A DNA stretch of 7,297 nt from Candidatus Saccharimonadia bacterium (GCA_023262335.1 JALRBE010000051.1:1-7297), one strand, 5' to 3'; shown: positions 1 to 4,085, counted from the first letter of the stretch. Made by a program: numbers and translations. Notes: generated by a model from the sequence alone, not told the origin.

Positions 1-61
1 TGGTTAGAGCGCAGGACTCATAAGCCTGAGGTCACAAGTTCGATTCTTGTCAGTGCTACCA
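1..61 (+). tRNA. tRNA with CAT anticodon, 5' end cut off (elongator Met, or Ile2)
   Basis: The window opens inside the D-loop (TGGTTAGAGC). The anticodon loop is CTCATAA (17-23) with CAT at 19-21, and the anticodon stem is CAGGA (12-16) against GCCTG (24-28). The T-arm is ACAAG / TTCGATT / CTTGT (34-50). The 3' acceptor strand is CAGTGCT (51-57), then discriminator A58 and an encoded CCA (59-61). The anticodon stem lacks the three stacked G-C pairs next to the loop that mark initiator tRNA, so this is elongator Met or the TilS-dependent Ile2 species. The missing acceptor 5' strand would help to decide. The innermost stem pair is an A16-G24 mismatch. Confidence 0.9.
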
Positions 62-98
62 TAGAAATACCCTCGCCCCGTGCGGGGGTATTTCTATG
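60..98. terminator. Hairpin between the tRNA and the convergent zinc-ribbon gene
   Basis: ATAGAAATACCC (61-72) pairs with GGGTATTTCTAT (86-97), giving a stem of about 13 bp that begins at the last bases of the tRNA CCA, with a GC-rich inner part. It lies between the tRNA and the end of the minus-strand gene at 124. It is symmetric and has T-rich flanks (TATTTCTAT) on either strand but no long U-run, so I read it as a two-way terminator or tRNA 3'-trailer structure. Confidence 0.6.
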
Positions 99-123
99 GT
101 ATTGTTGCCGAGAATCGAGCGTG

Positions 124-426
124 TCAGATGTCAAAACGGCTGACGATTTTCTTATCGACGGCGCCTACGAACAACCGATAAGCCGGCCGGGTCTCCTTTT
201 CGTACGTATACAGTATGCCCAACTCCCTGTCGCAAGAGGCGCAGCGTAGCGCGTTGCCAGCCGGGGTAAAATCGATGAACCTATCTACGTACATACGCTT
301 CAGCATGCCCGGGCCATCTTTTTGGTAAAAGGTGACATGCGTACCGCAGTGCGCGCAGGTCACGTCAAGAACACGCGAGTTACTGCCACGGTTTTTTTGG
401 AATTCATCCCGCTGGAACGTATACAT
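124..426 (-). CDS. Small zinc-ribbon protein (CxxC...CxxC), function unknown
   Basis: This is a 100-residue soluble protein starting MYTFQRDEFQ. It has two CxxC knuckles, C24-x2-C27 and C62-x2-C65, separated by 34 residues, the arrangement of a zinc ribbon. Between them lies a basic, aromatic stretch (FYQKDGPGMLKRMYVDRF, about 33-50), and the tail is mostly beta-like. The family usually binds Zn structurally, for protein or nucleic-acid contacts; the partner here is unknown. The reading frame extends 21 codons upstream to 489, but I chose the internal ATG at 426. The longer stretch would run through a good promoter (TTGTGA, 16 bp, TGC-TATAGT) ending nine bases before that ATG. No Shine-Dalgarno is present, consistent with a leaderless or nearly leaderless message. 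It is a single-gene unit closed by the hairpin at 60-98. The zinc-ribbon call is good; any specific role is not supported. Confidence 0.8.
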   Translation of the reverse strand: MYTFQRDEFQKNRGSNSRVLDVTCAHCGTHVTFYQKDGPGMLKRMYVDRFIDFTPAGNALRCASCDRELGILYTYEKETRPAYRLFVGAVDKKIVSRFDI

Positions 427-435
427 GGTGTTTGT

Positions 436-463
436 ACTATAGCAAACCGGGCTTGTGTCACAA
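436..463 (-). promoter_or_regulatory. Promoter of the zinc-ribbon gene, near-leaderless
   Basis: On the minus strand: -35 TTGTGA (463-458), a 16-bp spacer, extended -10 TGC-TATAGT (444-436), then nine bases (ACAAACACC) to the ATG at 426. A start about seven bases after the -10 leaves a leader of only two to four bases, which explains the missing ribosome-binding site. Confidence 0.6.
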
Positions 464-511
464 AGGAAGCCGGCCGCTCTGAAGGCCAATACGCCCGCGA
501 GTGCAATGAAA

Positions 512-532
512 AGCGCACCGTCAAGGTGCGCT
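512..532 (-). terminator. Terminator of the 121-aa hypothetical gene
   Basis: AGCGCACC (512-519) pairs with GGTGCGCT (525-532) around a five-base loop. Read on the minus strand the stem is followed by CTTTTCATT. It lies eight bases beyond the stop of the gene at 540 and upstream of the next minus-strand promoter, so it separates two transcription units. Confidence 0.65.
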
Positions 533-539
533 AGGGTGC

Positions 540-905
540 CTACTCTCGCAGGTCGGCGATGATTTCGCTCAGGCTCGGACCGTCGCCGTAAACGTGGCGC
601 GTGGCGTTCACGAACCGCAGCCAGCCGGTGCGAACGGCGACCATCCAGTGGTATGCCTGCACCAGTTCTTCTTCGGTGTCGATCGTGTCATCGGACGATC
701 TGCCCGTCACCCGTATGGACGCCTCGTAGGCACGGGTGGCATGCACCTCCACGTATTCGTTGAGGCTAGGCAGCAATTCGTCCGGTGCCTCGGCAAAACA
801 TGCGGCAACGACTTTGCGCTCGTCGCCGCCAAGCAGCACGATGCCGTCTTGGACGTCGTTCAGAAGGCGTACAAACTCTCGCCTTTTTTCCGGAGGAACG
901 TTCAT
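540..905 (-). CDS. Hypothetical protein, 121 aa
   Basis: I do not recognise this protein. It starts MNVPPEKRREFVRLLNDVQD, has no signal peptide or membrane segment, and appears mostly helical and mildly acidic. It has charged N-terminal helices, a stretch with YVEVHATRAYEASIRV (51-66), an acidic turn (SSDDTIDTEEE, 70-80), and an aromatic helix YHWMVAVRTGWLRFVNATRH (85-104). Its single cysteine is C36. A purine-rich AAGGGA lies about eight bases before the ATG at 905, so this gene uses a Shine-Dalgarno, unlike its neighbours on both sides. The gene is divergent from the membrane-protein gene at 1010, and the 104-bp gap holds an AT-rich inverted repeat. A dedicated terminator follows it. Long coding frame, ribosome site and terminator make it a real gene; its function is unknown. 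Confidence 0.75.
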   Translation of the reverse strand: MNVPPEKRREFVRLLNDVQDGIVLLGGDERKVVAACFAEAPDELLPSLNEYVEVHATRAYEASIRVTGRSSDDTIDTEEELVQAYHWMVAVRTGWLRFVNATRHVYGDGPSLSEIIADLRE

Positions 906-940
906 AAGTGTTCCCTTACGCTCGGCTTATGGACATACCT

Positions 941-970
941 ATTGCAGCATAAAACGAGTTTTTATGCAAT
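941..970. repeat. Imperfect AT-rich inverted repeat in a divergent intergenic region
   Basis: ATTGC (941-945) pairs with GCAAT (966-970) and, after a three-base bulge, ATAAAA (949-954) pairs with TTTTAT (960-965), with loop CGAGT. It lies between the divergent genes at 905 and 1010, upstream of both, where an operator or an AT-rich upstream promoter element would be expected. It is not followed by a gene end, so it is not a terminator. Confidence 0.4.
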
Positions 971-994
971 CAAATGGCCTGGCGGAGTGCCGCG

Positions 995-1003
995 TGCTAC
1001 ACT
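995..1003 (+). promoter_or_regulatory. Extended -10 promoter of the membrane-protein gene, leaderless
   Basis: TGC-TACACT ends six bases before the ATG at 1010. No convincing -35 is visible 16-18 bp upstream, which fits an extended -10 promoter. Transcription would start at or next to the ATG. Confidence 0.5.
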
Positions 1004-1009
1004 ATGCTC

Positions 1010-1363
1010 ATGGTTAAAAAGAAAACGAAATCACCGTTCAAAAACGTGCCCCGGTCGTTCCTGGCTATCGGGTTCGTCTCGCTCACGCTCAACGCCTTGT
1101 TCATTGGAATCATCATCGTCGGCAACGTGCTCGAGTCGAGCGGTTCGTTCGACTACGCAACGGCGAACGCGGGCATAAACCGCATGTGCTCCAAGGAATT
1201 CAGGCAGATGGTCGAGCGCGACGCCAAGGCGCAAGGCGACTCCGAGAACGAGCAGAAGCTCCGTGTCGCACTCGTTGATTTCCCGTGCACGAACAACGGC
1301 GCCAAGCCGTTCTACGAAGAAGGTTTCAAAGCTTATGCACGCTCGCTCGGCGTGAACCCGTAA
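1010..1363 (+). CDS. Single-pass membrane protein with two extracytoplasmic cysteines, function unknown
   Basis: This is a 117-residue protein. A basic N-terminus (MVKKKTK, then PFKNVPR) precedes one strong hydrophobic helix at about 17-41, and the remaining 75 residues should lie outside the cytoplasm by the positive-inside rule. The outer part carries C60 (NRMCSKEFRQ) and C93 (VDFPCTNNG), which could form a disulfide. The tail contains AKPFYEEGFKAYARSLGV. There is no lipobox and no signal-peptidase site, so it is probably an anchored protein. I chose the ATG at 1010 because TGC-TACACT lies six bases before it; in-frame ATGs at 974 and 1004 would fall before or inside the promoter. There is no Shine-Dalgarno. 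The pyrophosphatase gene starts 25 bases downstream and may be partly co-transcribed. The overall pattern reminds me of small conserved Saccharibacteria membrane proteins, but I assign no function. Confidence 0.75.
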   Translation: MVKKKTKSPFKNVPRSFLAIGFVSLTLNALFIGIIIVGNVLESSGSFDYATANAGINRMCSKEFRQMVERDAKAQGDSENEQKLRVALVDFPCTNNGAKPFYEEGFKAYARSLGVNP

Positions 1364-1382
1364 CGGGACGTGGCGGTACACT
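1353..1382 (+). promoter_or_regulatory. Promoter of the ITPA/RdgB-like gene, leaderless
   Basis: TACACT (1377-1382) ends six bases before the ATG at 1389. A weak -35-like TGAACC lies at 1353-1358 with an 18-bp spacer, overlapping the end of the preceding gene. No ribosome-binding site precedes the ATG. The TACACT box and six-base spacing repeat those of the gene just upstream. Confidence 0.45.
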
Positions 1383-1388
1383 ACTGGC

Positions 1389-1940
1389 ATGACTGAACTG
1401 TTCTTGGTAACCGGCAACGAAAACAAGCTGCGCGAATGGCAGGCGCTGGTGCCCGCGGACGTCACGCTGGCATCGGCGGACATCGACCTGGTCGAGATCC
1501 AAAGCGACGACCCAGAAGAAATAGTCGCAGACAAATTGCGCCGCGCGTATGAAGCGGTCGGCAAACCCGTGATGGTCGAGGACGTCGAGGCAGGGCTGGA
1601 AAAACTGGGCGGGCTGCCCGGACCGTTCATTAAATTCTTCAACAACCGGCTTGGCAAAGACGCGCTGTTCCAACTGGCGGGCGGCGAAGGCGAGAAGGCG
1701 ACGGTGGCTTGCACGGCAGGATACTTCGACGGCAATAGCATGGTGATCGTGCGCGGCGAAGTAGAGGGAACCGTGGTGGCGCCGCGAGGCGACGCATTCG
1801 GGTTCGACATCGTGTTCGTGCCGGACGGCGAGACGTTGACGTACGCTGAAATGACGCCGGAAAAGAAAAACTCGCTCAGCCACCGAAGCAAAGCTATCCG
1901 TTCCCTACTGGATAAGCTTAAGCAAGATAGTGTTATTTAG
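1389..1940 (+). CDS. rdgB: ITPA/RdgB (HAM1) family non-canonical purine NTP pyrophosphatase
   Basis: The protein has 183 residues, close to the usual 190-200 of the family. Such enzymes hydrolyse ITP, dITP and XTP to the monophosphate plus pyrophosphate, keeping deaminated purines out of DNA and RNA in the cytoplasm. The N-terminal phosphate-binding motif is TGNENK (8-13). The metal/catalytic segment VEDVEAGL (63-70) contains E64 and D65 and is followed by GGLPGPFIKFF (74-84). The base-recognition segment FGFD (137-140) and the SHR triad (164-166) close the active site. The spelling GLPGPFIKFF and TYAEMTPEKKN is closer to human ITPA (GLPGPYIKWF, TYAEM) than to E. coli RdgB (GAPGIYSARY). The ATG at 1389 gives the expected N-terminus two residues before the first strand, and it appears leaderless. 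The stop codon overlaps the end of the convergent Nudix gene by four bases. The family assignment is secure; the exact substrate preference is inferred. Confidence 0.93.
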   Translation: MTELFLVTGNENKLREWQALVPADVTLASADIDLVEIQSDDPEEIVADKLRRAYEAVGKPVMVEDVEAGLEKLGGLPGPFIKFFNNRLGKDALFQLAGGEGEKATVACTAGYFDGNSMVIVRGEVEGTVVAPRGDAFGFDIVFVPDGETLTYAEMTPEKKNSLSHRSKAIRSLLDKLKQDSVI

Positions 1941-1949
1941 ACACTATCT
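1925..1949. terminator. Palindrome spanning both stop codons of two convergent genes
   Basis: AGATAGTGT (1925-1933) pairs perfectly with ACACTATCT (1941-1949) around the loop TATTTAG, which contains the plus-strand TAG (1938-1940) and the minus-strand TAA (1939-1937). It probably works as a shared two-way terminator or 3'-end stabiliser. The stem is AT-rich and there is no U-run, so it would be weak as an intrinsic terminator. Confidence 0.5.
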
Positions 1950-2455
1950 ATATGTCTTAACAATAGATCGCCAGCTGCGCTATTCATGAAGCCGGTAAAA
2001 CGATCGGGGTGAACGACGCGTTCGTTCATGAGGTCTTCGAGAGGCATGGCAACGAAGCCTCCGCCCTCGCCGCCCTCTTCGATTTTCAAATCGTCCAAAT
2101 CGCCATCGAACGGGTAGGCGTACACGGCACGCATGACGTTTATGTCGCTATCGAGCATGACGCCGAGGTTCGCGACGCGGGACAATTCTATGCGGATACC
2201 CGCTTCTTCAAAAGTCTCTTTGACGACGGTCTCGTCGTAGGTAGCGCCGCTTTCCACGTGCCCGCTGACCGTCGCGGTTAGTTTGCCGGCGTTGCGTTTT
2301 ACGACGCCGCGGCGCTGCAGGATGACGCGTTTGTCCGAGGTGTAAAAGCCAACGAAGACCACGCGGACGATGTGCCGCTCCTTGTCGGGATCGTCACGGT
2401 CGATTTTCCCTATAACTTCGTCGTTTTCATTGACGACATCGAGTATTTCAGCCAT
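1937..2455 (-). CDS. Nudix hydrolase (IPP-isomerase/YfcD-like)
   Basis: The protein has 172 residues. Nudix enzymes cleave nucleoside diphosphates linked to another moiety using Mg or Mn in the cytoplasm. The N-terminal strand pair AEILDVVNENDEVIGKIDR (2-20) is typical of the branch that resembles isopentenyl-diphosphate isomerase. The Nudix box runs from G65 to I87 (GHVESG, A71, seven residues, then KETFEEAGI): the metal-binding E80, E83 and E84 are present. The box departs from the consensus GX5EX7REUXEEXGU at three points: the first glutamate is Ala71, the arginine is Lys79, and the hydrophobic U position is Thr81. There are no membrane segments. Start at 2455: TGC-TATAAT ends seven bases before the ATG and no Shine-Dalgarno is present. 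It converges on the pyrophosphatase gene with a four-base overlap. The fold is confident; the substrate cannot be read from sequence, and a true IPP isomerase is unlikely without its diagnostic Cys/Glu pair. Confidence 0.9.
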   Translation of the reverse strand: MAEILDVVNENDEVIGKIDRDDPDKERHIVRVVFVGFYTSDKRVILQRRGVVKRNAGKLTATVSGHVESGATYDETVVKETFEEAGIRIELSRVANLGVMLDSDINVMRAVYAYPFDGDLDDLKIEEGGEGGGFVAMPLEDLMNERVVHPDRFTGFMNSAAGDLLLRHIDSV

Positions 2456-2462
2456 ATGTCAG

Positions 2463-2471
2463 ATTATAGCA
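2463..2471 (-). promoter_or_regulatory. Extended consensus -10 of the Nudix gene, leaderless
   Basis: On the minus strand TGC-TATAAT (2471-2463) is followed by CTGACAT and the ATG at 2455. The expected -35 region falls in the neighbouring GC-rich hairpin (AGCCGG), so this is an extended -10 promoter. Transcription should begin within a base or two of the start codon. Confidence 0.65.
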
Positions 2472-2482
2472 AACATGTTTTT

Positions 2483-2508
2483 AGGCCGGCTCCATGAGGA
2501 GCCGGCCT
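2483..2508 (-). terminator. GC-rich hairpin after the ParB-like gene
   Basis: AGGCCGGCTCC (2483-2493) and GGAGCCGGCCT (2498-2508) form a perfect 11-bp stem with a four-base loop. It starts eight bases beyond the stop of the minus-strand gene at 2516. On that strand it is followed by AAAAAC rather than a U-run, so it ends the transcript either U-independently or by stalling. It also lies directly upstream of the Nudix gene promoter. Confidence 0.6.
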
Positions 2509-2515
2509 TTGGCGG

Positions 2516-2764
2516 TCAATAAACGGTCACGGCAATGCGGTCGTGCCCCGCGAGGAGCTGGGCCTGGTACCGATGCCGGCCGTCACGGACGGTGTAGAAA
2601 CTGCCGCAGTCCTCAACGGTGATCGGCGGGAAATCGTCGCCACGTTCGTAGTCGAACAGGTACTGGCAGATCTTCGCCTGGCTGAGCTTGCGCAGCTTCT
2701 TGCGGTTGACGTTCACCTGCGTGATGTCAACGTAGCGCGTCGTACTTTCGGTGGATTTCACCAT
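2516..2764 (-). CDS. Stand-alone ParB/sulfiredoxin-fold protein, 82 aa
   Basis: The protein is one small domain. A strand 'RYVDITQVNVN' (10-20) is followed by a helix (RKKLRKLSQAKICQYLFDYE, 21-40), then FPPITVEDCGSFYTVRDGRHRYQAQLLAG (45-73) and a final strand AVTVY. The DGRHRYQA motif is the nucleotide/phosphate-binding signature of the ParB N-terminal domain and sulfiredoxin superfamily. It has GRHR where sulfiredoxin has its catalytic GCHR, so sulfinic-acid reduction is unlikely. The HTH and dimerisation domains of plasmid-partition ParB are absent, so a chromosome-segregation role is not supported. Members of this superfamily include CTP switches, nucleases and kinases. The start is fixed by a very strong AGGAGGTGA (2776-2768). 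A five-codon ORF with its own strong ribosome site precedes it and its stop overlaps this site. Hairpin 2483-2508 ends the unit. Confidence 0.8.
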   Translation of the reverse strand: MVKSTESTTRYVDITQVNVNRKKLRKLSQAKICQYLFDYERGDDFPPITVEDCGSFYTVRDGRHRYQAQLLAGHDRIAVTVY

Positions 2765-2767
2765 GCG

Positions 2768-2776
2768 TCACCTCCT
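2768..2776 (-). promoter_or_regulatory. Shine-Dalgarno of the ParB-like gene, overlapping the leader ORF stop
   Basis: AGGAGGTGA on the minus strand is an extended match to the 16S rRNA 3' end, with GGAGG six bases from the ATG at 2764. Its first two bases form the last two bases of the TAG stop of the leader ORF, so a ribosome terminating there sits on this site. Confidence 0.8.
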
Positions 2777-2792
2777 AAAAGGCTATACGCAT
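2775..2792 (-). CDS. Five-codon leader ORF (MRIAF)
   Basis: On the minus strand ATG CGT ATA GCC TTT TAG encodes MRIAF. It is preceded by AAAGGAGGTGA (2808-2798) and a five-base spacer, as strong a ribosome site as that of the gene below. Its stop at 2777-2775 overlaps the next AGGAGGTGA. The predicted transcript start (about 2826) lies upstream, so both ORFs would be on one message. Two strong sites in tandem suggest real translation and coupling. Whether the peptide matters or only the act of translating it is unknown. A chance ATG after a duplicated ribosome site is the alternative. Confidence 0.5.
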   Translation of the reverse strand: MRIAF

Positions 2793-2832
2793 AGAAATCA
2801 CCTCCTTTCGGTTGGCGAGCACGAACATATTC

Positions 2833-2861
2833 AGTATAACATGATTATATATACAGAACAA
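2833..2861 (-). promoter_or_regulatory. Promoter of the leader ORF / ParB-like gene
   Basis: On the minus strand: -35 TTGTTC (2861-2856), 17-bp spacer, -10 TATACT (2838-2833) preceded by TGT as an extended -10. The predicted start is near 2826, giving about 34 bases of leader before the MRIAF ORF. Confidence 0.65.
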
Positions 2862-2878
2862 TATATTTATGGTATAGT
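2850..2878 (+). promoter_or_regulatory. Promoter of the 282-aa hypothetical gene
   Basis: -35 TATACA (2850-2855), 17-bp spacer, TGG-TATAGT extended -10 (2870-2878); predicted start near 2885. Its -35 abuts the -35 of the opposing promoter (2856-2861), so the two polymerase sites overlap and probably compete. Confidence 0.6.
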
Positions 2879-2885
2879 ATATAAG

Positions 2886-2901
2886 CTAGGAATACGCCTA
2901 G
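2886..2901. repeat. Small palindrome at the predicted transcript start
   Basis: CTAGG (2886-2890), six bases, CCTAG (2897-2901). It begins at the predicted +1 of the gene at 2927. It could be an operator or a 5'-end hairpin that protects the message. The arms are short, so chance is possible. Confidence 0.3.
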
Positions 2902-2926
2902 AGTCCTATGGAGAGGTTGAAAATTC

Positions 2927-3775
2927 ATGTGCGTGAGTGCTGCTCCTGCTGAATTCACCGGTGCGATCGCATTCGGTTGCGAAGTCAACGAGAAGAACCA
3001 CCTGCTCGGCTACCAGAACAAGGCCCAGAGCTACGTGGGGCCGAACTGCATGCTGCTACATGTGCCCACCGACGAACTGACCCCCGACAGCCTGATTCCC
3101 ACGGAATCCGCGCCGGCTTTCATGGAGGCCATCGGCAATGCCGTCCCGTCGCTGTGGCCCACTCGGCGAGGGGGCGGCGCGCTCCGTGGCGGTGGCGCCG
3201 AAACGCGTGGTGCGGTCGTCGTCGAGTACGGCGCCTACGACGTGGTACTGGCCAGTTCGGCCCGTAACATCCCCGCCGCGCTCGATCAGGTGAATCCTGC
3301 CAAGCGCCCGTCCGTGAGCGACGAGCTGCTGGCGTGGTACGACCGGAATTTTCCGGAGTACTCGTTCCTGCTGGCGTGCTTCAACAACGCGTACGAGATG
3401 GCCGCGGACCCGATCCTGGTATCGTACGAACCGCAGGATCCCAGCACGGTTTTCGTGCCGGGGCTCGAGTCGCATAACGGCCTCCCGCCAGCGCTCGGTA
3501 GCCGCGGTCACGTCCGCGACTTCAAGGTCGCGTTCGGGTCGCTGCTCGCCGACGGGTCCGACAGCTACTCCGGACGAGTTCCCTACGACGATCTCGGCGA
3601 TCTGGAACCCCTGCTGCCGACGCATATCGTGGGGTTCCGCGACGTGATGGTGGGCGTGAACGCGGACTACGCGGCGCGCGTCGAAGATGTCCGTGCCGGC
3701 GTGACCGGCGAAAAACTCTTCGTCACGCAGTCGGCGCACTTCAAGGGATCGATGTTCGACATGTCCCGTCGCTGA
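2927..3775 (+). CDS. Uncharacterised 282-aa protein beginning MCVSAA
   Basis: I know no function for this protein, although the MC-[VF]-S start followed by a 'Y-x-N ... GPN-x-M-[IL]-L' segment recalls an uncharacterised bacterial family. It is soluble, without signal peptide or membrane helix. Seen in order: C2 immediately after Met; YQNKAQSYVGPNCMLLHVP (29-47); a glycine/arginine-rich loop (TRRGGGALRGGGAETRG, 79-95); VVVEYGAYDVVLASSA (97-112); an aromatic segment with C151 (SFLLACFNNAYEMAADPILV, 146-165); FVPGLESHNG (176-185); and AFGSLL (202-207). Cysteines are at 2, 18, 41 and 151. Met-aminopeptidase does not normally leave Met before Cys-Val, so C2 may become the N-terminus, as in Ntn hydrolases; that is speculation. 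The ribosome site GGAGAGG lies ten bases upstream, rather far. It is a single-gene unit with its own promoter and a strong terminator hairpin. Confidence 0.85.
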   Translation: MCVSAAPAEFTGAIAFGCEVNEKNHLLGYQNKAQSYVGPNCMLLHVPTDELTPDSLIPTESAPAFMEAIGNAVPSLWPTRRGGGALRGGGAETRGAVVVEYGAYDVVLASSARNIPAALDQVNPAKRPSVSDELLAWYDRNFPEYSFLLACFNNAYEMAADPILVSYEPQDPSTVFVPGLESHNGLPPALGSRGHVRDFKVAFGSLLADGSDSYSGRVPYDDLGDLEPLLPTHIVGFRDVMVGVNADYAARVEDVRAGVTGEKLFVTQSAHFKGSMFDMSRR

Positions 3776-3786
3776 CAGCTCCATAG

Positions 3787-3815
3787 AGGGAGCGGCTCGC
3801 ACTGAGCCGCTCCCT
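3787..3815. terminator. Strong GC-rich hairpin between convergent genes
   Basis: AGGGAGCGGCTC (3787-3798) and GAGCCGCTCCCT (3804-3815) form a perfect 12-bp stem with loop GCACT. It starts 11 bases after the stop of the 282-aa gene and is followed by ATTCATTTGG, which has only a weak U-run. The convergent gene ends at 3831, so it can serve both. Confidence 0.75.
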
Positions 3816-3830
3816 ATTCATTTGGCGCGC

Positions 3831-4085
3831 CTATTTTTCCAAGTCGTTCAAATCTTCCACGTACTCGCGTTGGTCGTCATGCACGTCGACGTCGTTGTCG
3901 TTTACTTGGTCTTCGTCGTCCAGCTCCTTTTCGAGCTCTTTGGCGAACTCGCTTGGCGGGATGCCGAGCTCCTCGGTCGGATCATCAGTTTGCTCTGACA
4001 TGAGCGGGTCGACGGCATTGTCGTCGGTGACTAGGTCGTCCTGATAGCTTTGCGGTTGGTAATCGTCGCTTCCGTATGCTGCCAT
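3831..4085 (-). CDS. Very acidic 84-aa protein, function unknown
   Basis: The protein starts MAAYGSDDYQPQSYQDD. About 30 of 84 residues are Asp or Glu against four Lys/Arg, and it has no Cys or Trp. The most ordered-looking part is DPTEELGIPPSEFAKELEKE (about 35-54), which ends in a predicted amphipathic helix; the two ends look disordered. I associate this kind of segment with small conserved proteins of Saccharibacteria, but assign no role. It could be a protein-binding or nucleic-acid-mimic protein. The frame extends to an ATG at 4124, but I chose 4085 because AAAGGAGGTG (4100-4091) places GGAGG seven bases before it and the upstream codons would contain this site. The gene is divergent from the GRDP-like gene, across a CRP-type palindrome. 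Confidence 0.75.
   Translation of the reverse strand: MAAYGSDDYQPQSYQDDLVTDDNAVDPLMSEQTDDPTEELGIPPSEFAKELEKELDDEDQVNDNDVDVHDDQREYVEDLNDLEK

Noticed and set aside
427..489. N-terminal extension of the zinc-ribbon protein to ATG at 489
   Set aside because: It would be translated across a good promoter and has no ribosome site. The internal ATG at 426 fits the predicted transcript start.
594..1178. 194-codon plus-strand frame
   Set aside because: It crosses the minus-strand 121-aa gene, the divergent promoter region and the start of the next gene. Its end is a Ser/Arg-rich shadow of the membrane-protein frame.
1031..1891. 286-codon open frame on the minus strand
   Set aside because: It lies opposite the membrane-protein and pyrophosphatase genes, its product is Ser/Pro/Thr-rich low-complexity then Arg-rich, and it has no ribosome site. 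The plus-strand products are recognisable or structured.
2516..2764. Plasmid or chromosome partition protein ParB
   Set aside because: The HTH and dimerisation domains are missing and no parA or parS-like repeats are nearby.
3056..3802. 248-codon open frame on the minus strand
   Set aside because: It is antisense to the 282-aa gene, runs through the terminator hairpin, and has the Arg/His/Val-rich composition of a GC-rich shadow frame.
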